64,000 nt of DNA from Pseudescherichia sp031998825 (GCF_031998825.1 NZ_DAMACX010000026.1:5166-69165); one strand, 5' to 3'; counted from the first letter of the stretch, positions 37,482 to 45,269 are shown. A program made the numbers and translations. Notes: generated by a model from the letters alone, not told the origin.

Positions 37482-38471
37482 ATGACTGATACAATTTCCA
37501 AACTGACCGCCGTCCCGAACACCATTTCTAATGATGGGTCAGAAACCTCTGTTGTTTCTGCAACGATCCTGACCGACTCTGTGCCGGCAGCAGCAGGCGT
37601 AACGGTCGAATGGTCAGCGCAGCAGGGCGAACTCAGCGCGACGTCTTCCGTTACCGATGCAAATAGCGTTGCCAGCGTTAACGTGCAGGCTGTTGCCGGT
37701 GCCACGTCTATCAGCGTCACTGCCGCTACTGCGGATGACTCACAGCAAATCATTATCGCAACCTTCACACCATTGGCCGCGCCTGTCGTAGTCAACGCCA
37801 GCAGTGATGATGGCTATACGCTGGACCACTACGATATTAACTTCGGCGTACAGGCTGAGATTCCGCTCTATGACGGTGTCGCTTTTGGTCAGACGGTAAC
37901 GTTTTACTGGGGTGATGTTGATAACATCTCTTTCATCGTGACCGAAAATGAACATCCGCCGTTTATTATTGATGTCTCAGAAGAGATGTCTCCGGACTGC
38001 CTGAAAGATGGTAGCTATCAGGTTTACTATATCGTAACCGATCAGGCTGGCAATCAGACTCAATCTTCAACCTTGACCATCACCGTTGCTGATGGGGGCA
38101 GTACTGTGCCGACATTACCAGAGCCGGAGGTTCCGGAAGCGGATCCGTACATTAATATTAACGATGCCAGTGATGGCGTAGAGGTTATTGCCACCTACCC
38201 TGAAATGGCGATCGGCGATGTAGTGACCTTCTTCTGGGCCGGCTACGATGACTCCTCACGCCAGATTAGCGGCACTGAGGCAACGGCTGAATATACCGTA
38301 CAAGAAAACGATACCACCATCAACTTTACCGTAGCTATGGATTATTTCTATCCGAACGGCAGAGGTTATGAAGGCTACGCTGAAGCTTACTACACCGTTA
38401 AAGCTGAAGGTCAGTCGACGCTGGTGCTGTCTGATACTAAAAAATGCCTGGTCGATACCCTGGCACCATAA
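37482..38471 (+). CDS. Big_1-type plus Ig-like module protein, putative exoprotein
   Basis: A 329-residue protein. Residues 1-95 form a Big_1-type domain like those of the neighbouring invasin (LTAVPNTISNDGSETSVVSATIL...VEWSAQQGELSATSSVTDANSVASVNV). Residues 100-205 form a second Ig-like unit (DQAGNQTQSSTLTITV). Residues 210-329 are one copy of the module seen four times in the 33006-35063 product (LPEPEVPEADPYININDASDG...GDVVTFFWAGYD). There is no signal peptide. It has its own terminator upstream and so probably its own promoter in 37361-37481. Sharing of both repeat types with its neighbours ties it functionally to the invasin and the repeat protein. Confidence 0.65.
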   Translation: MTDTISKLTAVPNTISNDGSETSVVSATILTDSVPAAAGVTVEWSAQQGELSATSSVTDANSVASVNVQAVAGATSISVTAATADDSQQIIIATFTPLAAPVVVNASSDDGYTLDHYDINFGVQAEIPLYDGVAFGQTVTFYWGDVDNISFIVTENEHPPFIIDVSEEMSPDCLKDGSYQVYYIVTDQAGNQTQSSTLTITVADGGSTVPTLPEPEVPEADPYININDASDGVEVIATYPEMAIGDVVTFFWAGYDDSSRQISGTEATAEYTVQENDTTINFTVAMDYFYPNGRGYEGYAEAYYTVKAEGQSTLVLSDTKKCLVDTLAP

Positions 38472-38476
38472 CAGCA

Positions 38477-38503
38477 ATGTTCCGGCTTCGGCCGGAACAT
38501 TTC
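38477..38503 (+). terminator. Hairpin terminator after the Big_1-type protein
   Basis: A perfect 10-bp stem atgttccggc / gccggaacat with a ttcg tetraloop, 5 bases after the stop codon. The T-run is short, but the stem is very stable. Confidence 0.8.
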
Positions 38504-38804
38504 CCCCCGGCTTTCCTCCCCTCCCCCCCACGCATTGGCGCCTTATCAGCGTTACAGAAATCTGCATTATCAACAACGCTACCTCAAAATTATATTAATC
38601 CGACAGCTATGATTGGTTACTGACAGAATCACGCCAGCAATAAGCACCCTCTTTGACGGACTGACATACAACATCATTTAAATAATCATCAAAATATTAT
38701 TAATGGCTAATACGTCATTTATTATCGCCTTCGGGCCTTCCTTCTATAGGCTCAGAACGATAGTATATTCACCTTCAATATATCTAAAAAAATAAGGTAT
38801 AAGA
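38504..38804. promoter_or_regulatory. Intergenic region before the second IprA-like regulator
   Basis: About 300 bases without a gene. It starts with a C-rich stretch (38503-38530) and then becomes AT-rich up to the regulator's ribosome site (aagg at 38794-38797). The promoter of the second regulator should lie here. Confidence 0.45.
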
Positions 38805-39449
38805 ATGAACTTCAGCCAAATAGAAAAACCACGCGATGCAGTCGAGAAAATTTTGTCCTGTTTCCCTGTTTCAAAACCCTGCCTTATTGAGCAGGGTCAG
38901 ACGCTGCCAATAAAAACGAGAAATGAAAATCAGCCAAGGAAAATCTATTTTCTGCTCGAGGGGGCAATGATTAGTTCCGTAGGTGAAAACGAAAAAAAGC
39001 AAAATCTAGGTATCGTTGTAAGCCCATCAATAATCGGTCTCGGTCAGCTCGCTCCTGCTGGTGCGATTGCCCAGTACGAGGCTATCGCTCCCTGTATGGT
39101 TGACTCGACAAATGTCGATGACTTTATAAAGGTTATTGAGGAACAACATCTCTGGCCTGACGTTATCAAGGTAATGTTGACGATAATGAACTCACTGGCT
39201 GCGCGTACGACAACATCAGGACTACAATCAGCATATGAAATCATCAAAAGCAATCTCCTCTATATGGAGAGTGAAACCACCTATATGCTTAAAGAGCGTT
39301 ATACGGTTGTAAAATATATGCAGACATTTTCCAGACTGTCGAGAAGCATTATTTTAAAAATTCTCTCTGAACTCAAGGCGGGTGGATTTATAGAGATGAA
39401 CAATGGCAAACTTATTCGTATTAACAGAAATCTCCCTGAAAAATTTTAA
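38805..39449 (+). CDS. IprA-like Crp-fold winged-helix regulator, second copy
   Basis: A 214-residue protein with the same two-part design as the 32131-32745 product: a Crp-like N-terminal barrel (KIYFLLEGAMISSVGENEKKQNLGIVVSPSIIGLGQL), a connecting helix (SAYEIIKSNLLYMESE) and a winged helix ending LKILSELKAGGFIEMNNGKLIRIN. The two copies share the terminal pattern LKxGG-[YF]-I-x-x-x-NGxLIR. The phosphate/cyclic-nucleotide-binding residues of true Crp are not evident. It closes the plus-strand block, and it and its paralogue bracket the putative exoproteins, so they may respond to different signals at the two ends of one regulon (inference). Confidence 0.75.
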   Translation: MNFSQIEKPRDAVEKILSCFPVSKPCLIEQGQTLPIKTRNENQPRKIYFLLEGAMISSVGENEKKQNLGIVVSPSIIGLGQLAPAGAIAQYEAIAPCMVDSTNVDDFIKVIEEQHLWPDVIKVMLTIMNSLAARTTTSGLQSAYEIIKSNLLYMESETTYMLKERYTVVKYMQTFSRLSRSIILKILSELKAGGFIEMNNGKLIRINRNLPEKF

Positions 39450-39541
39450 GGGAGCCAATAAATTTGAAAACATAGAAAAACACACCACCCCACTTAAATA
39501 TTATTCAGAAAAATATCGCCACCCATATCAATTAATAAAAA

Positions 39542-39703
39542 ATGCTTTTTTTCAAACAAACTCATGATGCCATATGGCTTAGCCAAGTTCTGTTTGGTAA
39601 TGATGACAAAGCACTCTACCAGACGGCGCAGGCTCTGCACGCCGACGGCGCCCTTATCGAATCCCAGCGCATTTCGCAAGAAATCTTAGTTCCGCTGGGT
39701 TAA
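39542..39703 (+). pseudogene. Short 53-codon frame, probable 3' remnant of a lost gene
   Basis: The frame reads MLFFKQTHDAIWLSQ...ending RISQEILVPLG. The second half has the GC-rich codon use of core genes (ctgcacgccgacggcgcc), the first half is AT-rich, and there is no ribosome site before the ATG. This looks like the 3' end of a core gene cut by insertion of the surface-protein locus, so it may mark the right edge of that insertion. I do not recognise the parent gene. Confidence 0.4.
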
Positions 39704-39744
39704 ATGAGTGATATATTTTCACGCATTAAACCCAAGGAGAGCCC

Positions 39745-41157
39745 ATGGCGGAATTTGATGTAATAGCGCAGGATTTGCTTGAACGCGCACGCACTGAAGA
39801 GGAGCAGCAGCAGGCTCAGGACAGGAAGCTGCTTGACCAGGTGCTGGCCATCTATGGTCAAAAATATGTGGCGGAGCAGCTGCGAAAGCTGGGCAAGAGC
39901 GAGTGGAGCCGGGAGACCCTCAACCGTTGGGTGAACGGTAAGAGCGCGCCCAAATCCCTGACGGCGCTGGAGGCAGAACTGCTGCAAAAGATGCTGCCCT
40001 CCCCTCCGGCACACCATCCTGATTATGCCTTTCGCTTTATCGATCTTTTTGCCGGCATCGGCGGTATTCGTCACGGCTTTGAAGCCATCGGTGGACAGTG
40101 CGTGTTCACCAGCGAGTGGAATAAAAACGCAGTCCGTACCTATAAAGCCAACTGGTTCAACGACGAAGCCTCACACCGGTTTAATCAGGATATTCGCGAA
40201 GTCACGCTCAGCGATAATAAAAACGTTTCTGAAACGCAGGCCTATGCACATATTGATGCCGCTATTCCCGATCATGACGTGCTGCTGGCGGGTTTTCCCT
40301 GCCAGCCGTTTAGTCTGGCAGGCGTCAGTAAAAAGAACGCGCTGGGCCGGGCGCACGGCTTTGAGTGCGAGGCGCAGGGCACGCTCTTCTTTGACGTGGC
40401 ACGGATTATCAAAGCGAAAAAGCCTGCTATCTTCGTGCTGGAAAACGTAAAGAACCTAAAGAGCCACGATAAAGGTAAAACCTTCGCTGTTATCATGGCG
40501 ACGCTGGATGAGCTGGGCTACGAAGTTGCTGATGCAGCCGCAGTGGGTAAAGACGATCCCAAGGTTATCGACGGACGGCATTTTCTACCCCAGCACCGGG
40601 AGCGCATTGTGCTGGTCGGATTCCGACGCGACCTGGGCATCCATAACGGTTTTACGCTACGCGACGTGTCGCGTTTCTACCCTGAACGTCGCCCGACCTT
40701 TGGCGAGCTTCTGCAGCCGGATACGGACAGCAAATACATTCTGTCAGAAAAGCTCTGGCACTATCTTTGGCACTACGCCAAAAAACATCAGGCAAAGGGT
40801 AACGGCTTCGGCTTCGGTCTGGTCGATCCGACGCGTGCAGAGAGCGTGGCGCGTACCCTGTCGGCTCGCTACTACAAAGATGGTTCAGAGATTTTAATCG
40901 ATAGAGGATGGGATCGGGCGCTTGGCGAAGCTGACTTTACCGATGCTGATAACCAGCTGCGGCGACCCCGGCGCTTAACGCCGAGAGAGTGCGCCCGCCT
41001 GATGGGCTTTGAAGAGCCTGGCCAGCCACCGTTTCGTATTCCGGTTTCTGATACCCAGGCCTACCGTCAGTTTGGTAACTCGGTCGTGGTCCCGGTTTTC
41101 GCAGCCGTGGCACGGCTGCTGAAACCCTACATTGTGGAAGCGGTTAAAAAACGTTAA
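39745..41157 (+). CDS. dcm: DNA cytosine-C5 methyltransferase Dcm
   Basis: A 470-residue protein matching E. coli Dcm along its length. An N-terminal helical region (1-95) is followed by motif I FIDLFAGIGGIRHGF, the catalytic loop GFPCQPFSLAG (Cys186), ENV (about 233-235) and the closing motifs RRLTPRECARLMGF and QFGNSVVVPV. Dcm makes 5-methylcytosine at the inner C of CCWGG. The start ATG follows aaggaga. In E. coli dcm overlaps vsr, which repairs the T:G mismatches arising from 5mC deamination. Here no vsr follows, and the gene is in the yqaE-alaE neighbourhood instead of beside yedJ. A second dcm-vsr locus elsewhere cannot be excluded. Confidence 0.95.
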   Translation: MAEFDVIAQDLLERARTEEEQQQAQDRKLLDQVLAIYGQKYVAEQLRKLGKSEWSRETLNRWVNGKSAPKSLTALEAELLQKMLPSPPAHHPDYAFRFIDLFAGIGGIRHGFEAIGGQCVFTSEWNKNAVRTYKANWFNDEASHRFNQDIREVTLSDNKNVSETQAYAHIDAAIPDHDVLLAGFPCQPFSLAGVSKKNALGRAHGFECEAQGTLFFDVARIIKAKKPAIFVLENVKNLKSHDKGKTFAVIMATLDELGYEVADAAAVGKDDPKVIDGRHFLPQHRERIVLVGFRRDLGIHNGFTLRDVSRFYPERRPTFGELLQPDTDSKYILSEKLWHYLWHYAKKHQAKGNGFGFGLVDPTRAESVARTLSARYYKDGSEILIDRGWDRALGEADFTDADNQLRRPRRLTPRECARLMGFEEPGQPPFRIPVSDTQAYRQFGNSVVVPVFAAVARLLKPYIVEAVKKR

Positions 41158-41199
41158 TAACATTTTTGATAGGGGCAGCTAGCCTGCCCGTAAGCCACG

Positions 41200-41358
41200 C
41201 TACGGACGAGACTGCACCCAGAAGGCATGAATAAGGCCCGGAATGTAACCCAAAAGAGTCAGAATGATGTTCAGAATGAACGCCATACCAAAGCCCTTAC
41301 CAAGCAGGACGCCCAGCGGAGGCAGAATAATCGTCAGTACAATTCGCCAGAAACCCAT
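41200..41358 (-). CDS. yqaE: YqaE, Pmp3-family small membrane protein
   Basis: A 52-residue protein: MGFWRIVLTIILPPLGVLLG, KGFGMAFILNIILTLLGYIP, GLIHAFWVQSRP. Two hydrophobic helices joined by a short basic turn are the Pmp3/UPF0057 signature, and the sequence is nearly identical to E. coli YqaE. Members of the family affect membrane potential under stress. In E. coli yqaE lies a few genes upstream of alaE; the genes normally in between (ygaV, ygaP, stpA) are absent here. It is convergent with dcm, 42 bases apart. Confidence 0.93.
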   Translation of the reverse strand: MGFWRIVLTIILPPLGVLLGKGFGMAFILNIILTLLGYIPGLIHAFWVQSRP

Positions 41359-41597
41359 AATTACTCCCGTGTAAAATTTATCCAGGTGGCTGTAAAAAAA
41401 GAGATTTTCTCTTTAAGGGTAGCTACTCTGAACGACTCTGCCACTCTGATCCCGCGCTTTTACCCTCTTTTACTTAGCCTTAAACTCAGGCTTAATCTCT
41501 CCTAAGGTATTGAACGATAGCTATAATCGATCGTACCTACTTTCTCAGGCGAAAAGTCTGATTTAGGGTTAATGCATCAAACGACAGGAGAAAAACT

Positions 41598-41777
41598 ATG
41601 TTTTCAGTTGGTGATTATGTTCAGCCCCGCATCGGCGGTCAGAAACTTAAAGTAGTTGAAGTCAATGATGACCAGATTGTTGCCGTACCGGCCAGCAACG
41701 AGCAGGGTGAAAAGGTAACGATTAAGGCAGCTGATGTCACTCTGTATAAAGAAGAGGGCAACTTCGGCGTCTGCTAA
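41598..41777 (+). CDS. YodC-like small protein (DUF2158)
   Basis: A 59-residue protein, MFSVGDYVQPRIGGQKLKVV..., with the VGDxVxxxxGGxxxxVxxV start of DUF2158/YodC proteins. It has an aggag ribosome site 7 bases before the ATG. Function unknown; these are small beta-barrel-like (SH3-type) proteins. It stands between yqaE and alaE, followed by the hairpin acggtgggc/gctcaccgt at about 41794-41815. Confidence 0.75.
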   Translation: MFSVGDYVQPRIGGQKLKVVEVNDDQIVAVPASNEQGEKVTIKAADVTLYKEEGNFGVC

Positions 41778-41946
41778 AGGTATCCCTGTTACGGTGGGCA
41801 GCGGCTCACCGTACCCCTCCCTTTCAACCCTCTGATTAATAACGTCTTACACCCCAACCCCAACAAAAATAACGCAGCGGATAAAAAACAGCCAGCCGCA
41901 GAGAATGTTATCGACAAAAGCGTGACAAATAAAAATTTTACGCTAG

Positions 41947-41973
41947 TTGTACGTTGACAGGTAGAGATATAAT
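41947..41973 (+). promoter_or_regulatory. Probable sigma-70 promoter of alaE
   Basis: A perfect -10 TATAAT (41968-41973) with TTGTAC 15 bases upstream (41947-41952) as a possible -35. The spacing is short; a TTGACA at 41954-41959 is too close to serve as its -35. The alaE ATG is 76 bases downstream. Confidence 0.5.
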
Positions 41974-42049
41974 CTATGCCCAATTAAAGCCGCACCGTAA
42001 AACGCTGGCAAAACATTCCCTTTTACTGTTTTTATACAGGAGCATTAGC

Positions 42050-42499
42050 ATGTTCTCTCCGCAGTCTCGCCTGCGTCACGCTATGGCAGACACGTTTGCG
42101 ATGGTCGTTTACTGTTCAGTCGTGAACATGCTAATTGAGATATTTCTTTCGGGAATGACGTTCGAGCAGTCTCTCTCCTCGCGGCTAGTGGCGATCCCGG
42201 TCAATATCATCATTGCATGGCCCTATGGCCTCTACCGCGATGCGTTTATGCGCCTCGCCCGGCGGTTCTCTCCCGCTGGCTGGGTTAAAAACATGGCGGA
42301 TGTGCTGGCGTATGTGACTTTTCAGTCGCCGGTGTACGTGGCGATCCTGTTAACGGTAGGCGCTGACTGGCATCAGATCGCTGCTGCCGTCAGTTCAAAT
42401 ATCGTGGTTTCAATGGTGATGGGCGCAGCCTACGGCTACTTCCTCGATTACTGCCGTCGCCTGTTCCGGGTCAGCAGCTATCATCAGGCCAAAGCCTGA
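42050..42499 (+). CDS. alaE: L-alanine exporter AlaE
   Basis: A 149-residue protein nearly identical to E. coli AlaE (YgaW): MFSPQSRLRHAMADTFAMVV ... YGYFLDYCRRLF. It has four hydrophobic segments (about 17-35, 45-65, 85-105, 113-132). AlaE exports L-alanine from the cytoplasm and is induced by alanine. I chose the ATG at 42050, which has a caggag ribosome site and the E. coli length; the frame is open back to 41954 but that would include the promoter. The E. coli neighbour stpA is not present upstream. Confidence 0.95.
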   Translation: MFSPQSRLRHAMADTFAMVVYCSVVNMLIEIFLSGMTFEQSLSSRLVAIPVNIIIAWPYGLYRDAFMRLARRFSPAGWVKNMADVLAYVTFQSPVYVAILLTVGADWHQIAAAVSSNIVVSMVMGAAYGYFLDYCRRLFRVSSYHQAKA

Positions 42500-42504
42500 T
42501 GGCG

Positions 42505-42527
42505 TGGCGAGTCAGGCCGACTCGCCA
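42505..42527. terminator. Bidirectional hairpin between alaE and ygaC
   Basis: An 8-bp stem tggcgagt / actcgcca between the convergent alaE and ygaC ends; it overlaps the last codons of ygaC. Confidence 0.7.
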
Positions 42528-42856
42528 AATAGTCCGGTCAGATAGCGCTCCAGCGCCATACGGGAACTAAAACCATGCGGAATACCGTAGTGTTCCTGCG
42601 CATCGCCGCCTAAATAGAGCGGAAAGTGCTGATAGTGATCGCTGGTTTTAATATCTGAAGCCGGTTCAGCCAGCGACTGGCTGCGCTCTTTCAGCGTCGG
42701 GTGAATGACCAGCGCCGTGCGCCCCATCCGCGCCTCACGATTCACATATACATAGTTGTCTCCGCGACGGTAGCCATAGGCTTTTGGCGTCGCGACGTCC
42801 ATGGTAAATCCCGCCTTCTCAAGAACGCGTGCCACCTCATCGGGTCGTAAATACAT
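42512..42856 (-). CDS. ygaC: YgaC, DUF2002 protein
   Basis: A 114-residue protein (MYLRPDEVARVLEKAGFTMDVATPKAYGYRRG...) matching E. coli YgaC in length, start and location between alaE and ygaM. The fold is alpha/beta and the function unknown; in E. coli the gene is Fur-regulated. It is convergent with alaE and divergent from ygaM. Confidence 0.92.
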   Translation of the reverse strand: MYLRPDEVARVLEKAGFTMDVATPKAYGYRRGDNYVYVNREARMGRTALVIHPTLKERSQSLAEPASDIKTSDHYQHFPLYLGGDAQEHYGIPHGFSSRMALERYLTGLFGESA

Positions 42857-43017
42857 ATTTTTTCCTCGTCATCAGCTACTGCTGCGCCACCTTACAGTAT
42901 TGAGCATTAGCAACGCTTTCGGAAAAGTCCATAAACGACGCATCAAGTCGTGATTCGCGTCAGAGGTTAAAATTTTGCGCTACACTGACTATTACATCGA
43001 AATCAAGGGAGGATCAT

Positions 43018-43344
43018 ATGCTTAGAAGACCAAACCGTAACGACGTAGATGCAGGCGTAGACGATATTAATAATGATGTCAGCCAGCTAGCGGACTCTCT
43101 GGAGGCGGTATTGAAGTCCTGGGGAAGCGATGCAAAAGATGATGCAGACGGCGCCCGCAGTAAAGCACAGGCGCTGCTGAAAAAGACGCGAGCCAAACTG
43201 CATGGCCGCAATCGCGTTACGCAAGCAGCGACCGATGTTGCAGGCTGCGCGGATAGCTTTGTTAAAGACAGGCCATGGTGCAGCGTAGGTGCTGCCGCTG
43301 CCGCCGGGATCTTCCTCGGGGCGCTGCTAAGCCTCCGTCGATAA
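43018..43344 (+). CDS. ygaM: YgaM, DUF883 inner-membrane-anchored ribosome-associated family
   Basis: A 108-residue protein. Residues 1-80 are a charged helix (VDDINNDVSQLADSLEAVLKSWG...), followed by a C-terminal hydrophobic glycine-rich anchor (GAAAAAGIFLGALLSL) and an RR end, the DUF883 (ElaB/YgaM/YqjD) design. These tail-anchored proteins bind ribosomes in stationary phase in E. coli. The ATG has aggagga upstream. Confidence 0.94.
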   Translation: MLRRPNRNDVDAGVDDINNDVSQLADSLEAVLKSWGSDAKDDADGARSKAQALLKKTRAKLHGRNRVTQAATDVAGCADSFVKDRPWCSVGAAAAAGIFLGALLSLRR

Positions 43345-43349
43345 TCTCC

Positions 43350-43384
43350 AACCCCGTGAGCTAACCCTCACGGGGTTTCTTTTA
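43350..43384 (+). terminator. Rho-independent terminator after ygaM
   Basis: The stem aaccccgtgag / ctcacggggtt followed by a T-rich tail. Convergent with the MocR gene ending at 43394, so it may serve both. Confidence 0.93.
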
Positions 43385-43393
43385 TTTCCTGTA

Positions 43394-44725
43394 TCACTCC
43401 TTTTCGTAAAGCCGTCCTACCCACTGCATCGCCATCTCGGCAGACGTTATATTCGTAAAACTCATCAAGATCCCGCTGCGCCCCGGCTGCGTGCTATGCC
43501 AGTCGCTTAACGCCTGTACTGCCAGTCCCCTCTGCTGCGCCCGCGCCACAATGGCTCTGTCATCGCCGTCGATATCGACCACCAGCTGAATGCCGCCGTG
43601 CTGAGGCACCACGTTAAACCCGTAATGGATGAGCGCCGCTTCCAGCCAGGCTCGCCGCTGCGCATAGTGCAGCCGCATCTTTTTCAAGTGACGCCAGAAG
43701 TGTCCCTGCTGAATAAAATCCGCCAGCGCATACTGCCACAGGGTAGGCACACTGCACTGGGTGCTGTTTATTCGCTGGCGAAACGCCGCTACCCTGGCGG
43801 CAGGCACGACGATCCACGCCGTGCGTAAAGCCGGAAACAGAGATTTGCTAAACGTACCGGTGTAGATCACCCGCTGCGGTGCATCGAGGCTTTTTAGCGG
43901 CGGCAGCGGCCTGCCGTGATAGCGGAACTCGCTGTCATAATCATCTTCAATAATCCACGCTGAGTTCTCCGCCGCCCACGCCAGCACCTGCCGGCGCCGG
44001 GGCAGCGACAGCGCAACGCCCAGCGGGCTTTGATGGGCAGGCGTGAGCAAGGCAAAACGCGCCTGTGGCCAGCGATGCATTGCAGCATCAATATCCATCC
44101 CGTTCTGGTCCACCGGCACAGGAAGACGCTGTACCCCCTCACCATCAATAGCTGGAGAGATCAACGGAAACCCGGGATCCTCTACCCACATACCATCCCC
44201 TGGGCTGGCCAGCGTTTGCAGGATTAGACTCATCGATTGCGCGTAGCCAGAGGTAATAAATATCTGCTCCGGCTGGCACTCAATGCTGCGGGAGAAGCGC
44301 AGATAGTCGGCAATGGCCTGGCGCAAAATGGCCTCCCCCGCCGGATCCCCGAGCGTGAGATCGAAGCGCGATTGAGTACGCAGGCGTCTGCTGGTCAGCC
44401 GCGCCCACAGTGCGCGCGGGAAGAGATCCAGCGCGGGCAGCCCCATCTGAAAGGGTTTTGGCTCATGTTCAACGCCGGGCTGTACGACGGGGGTCTCGGT
44501 CACCGATGAAGGTGAGGTCTGGCTCACAAAGGTACCGGCCTGCCCACGCCGCTCCAGCCACCCCTGCGCCACCAGCTCCCCATAAGCCTGCTCAACCGTT
44601 GTGCGTGAGATACCGTTCTCCTGAGCCCATGTCCGGCTCGACGGCAGACGGCTTCCGGCTTTTAACTCTCCTGAAGTAATGGCGGCCTTAAGCTGCCGGG
44701 CAATTTGCTGATAGCGTGCATCCAT
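43394..44725 (-). CDS. MocR-family PLP-binding transcriptional regulator
   Basis: A 443-residue protein with a GntR-type winged helix at residues 1-70 (LKAGSRLPSSRTWAQENGISRTTVEQAYGELVAQGWL) fused to an aminotransferase class I-like domain. The PLP lysine motif is YTGTFSKSLFPALR (about residue 290), with IIEDDYDSEFRY before it. MocR proteins such as PdxR sense PLP or related amino compounds. The gene is divergent from an AhpD-like gene 88 bases away, with an inverted repeat between them, so it probably regulates that gene and itself. It is not part of the E. coli ygaM-nrdH interval, so this pair is an accessory insertion. Confidence 0.9.
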   Translation of the reverse strand: MDARYQQIARQLKAAITSGELKAGSRLPSSRTWAQENGISRTTVEQAYGELVAQGWLERRGQAGTFVSQTSPSSVTETPVVQPGVEHEPKPFQMGLPALDLFPRALWARLTSRRLRTQSRFDLTLGDPAGEAILRQAIADYLRFSRSIECQPEQIFITSGYAQSMSLILQTLASPGDGMWVEDPGFPLISPAIDGEGVQRLPVPVDQNGMDIDAAMHRWPQARFALLTPAHQSPLGVALSLPRRRQVLAWAAENSAWIIEDDYDSEFRYHGRPLPPLKSLDAPQRVIYTGTFSKSLFPALRTAWIVVPAARVAAFRQRINSTQCSVPTLWQYALADFIQQGHFWRHLKKMRLHYAQRRAWLEAALIHYGFNVVPQHGGIQLVVDIDGDDRAIVARAQQRGLAVQALSDWHSTQPGRSGILMSFTNITSAEMAMQWVGRLYEKE

Positions 44726-44726
44726 T

Positions 44727-44772
44727 ATGGTCTGCCTTTTTAATCAAAATATGGCTCTCCAGAGCAGACCAT
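44727..44772. promoter_or_regulatory. Candidate MocR operator in the divergent promoter region
   Basis: A 9-bp perfect inverted repeat, atggtctgc (44727-44735) and gcagaccat (44764-44772), separated by 28 bases, with a second small palindrome gctctccagagc (44754-44765) overlapping the right arm. The left arm covers the ribosome-binding area of the MocR gene. Widely spaced paired half-sites are usual for MocR regulators. Confidence 0.6.
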
Positions 44773-44813
44773 CATAGTGCTACATTTTCGCCATCTTAAC
44801 GAGGAGAAGAGTC

Positions 44814-45248
44814 ATGACCCAGCTACTACGCCAGCCTTTCTATGAACTTAGTCCAGCCATCTATAACGGTCTTATTCAGGCTGGCCAGGCGCTGGAGCAG
44901 TGCTCGCTAGATAACACGTTTATTGAGCTTATTTACCTGCGCATTTCGCAGATCAACGGCTGCGCGTTTTGCCTGGATAAACACAGCCGGGCGCTGCGTA
45001 AAGCGGGCGTTGAGCAGGCGAAGCTGGATGCGCTGGCAGGCTGGCGTATCAGCCATCACTTCAGCGATAAAGAGCAGGCGGCGCTGGCGTGGGCCGAGTC
45101 GGTCACCCACATTGCCGATAGCCATGCAGAGGAGAGCGTTTATCAGCCCCTGCTGGCCCATTTTAGCGCTGAGCAGGTGAGCGATCTGACCTGTGCTATC
45201 AGCCTGATGAATGCGTTTAACCGCCTCGCCGTTGCCATGCGCCTGTAA
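44814..45248 (+). CDS. AhpD-like carboxymuconolactone decarboxylase-family protein
   Basis: A 144-residue protein with the AhpD core: E-x(n)-R-x-S-Q-I-N-G-C-x-F-C-x-x-x-H (residues about 40-62), the CxxC peroxidase-type redox pair. Such proteins act as alkylhydroperoxidases or thiol-dependent reductants. The ATG has gaggagaag upstream. It is divergent from the MocR regulator, its likely controller. Confidence 0.88.
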   Translation: MTQLLRQPFYELSPAIYNGLIQAGQALEQCSLDNTFIELIYLRISQINGCAFCLDKHSRALRKAGVEQAKLDALAGWRISHHFSDKEQAALAWAESVTHIADSHAEESVYQPLLAHFSAEQVSDLTCAISLMNAFNRLAVAMRL

Positions 45249-45269
45249 TTTCAGCCAAAAACCGCCCGT

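Noticed and set aside
18370..39745. A duplicate of the ssrA 3' end marking the other edge of the island
   Set aside because: I looked for the ttcaactcccgcc...ccacca sequence and found no second copy by eye.
41158..41200. A vsr gene overlapping or following dcm
   Set aside because: Only 42 bases separate dcm from yqaE, with no Vsr-like frame.
41954..42049. Longer N-terminus for alaE
   Set aside because: It would include the promoter and lengthen a protein that otherwise matches E. coli AlaE exactly in size.
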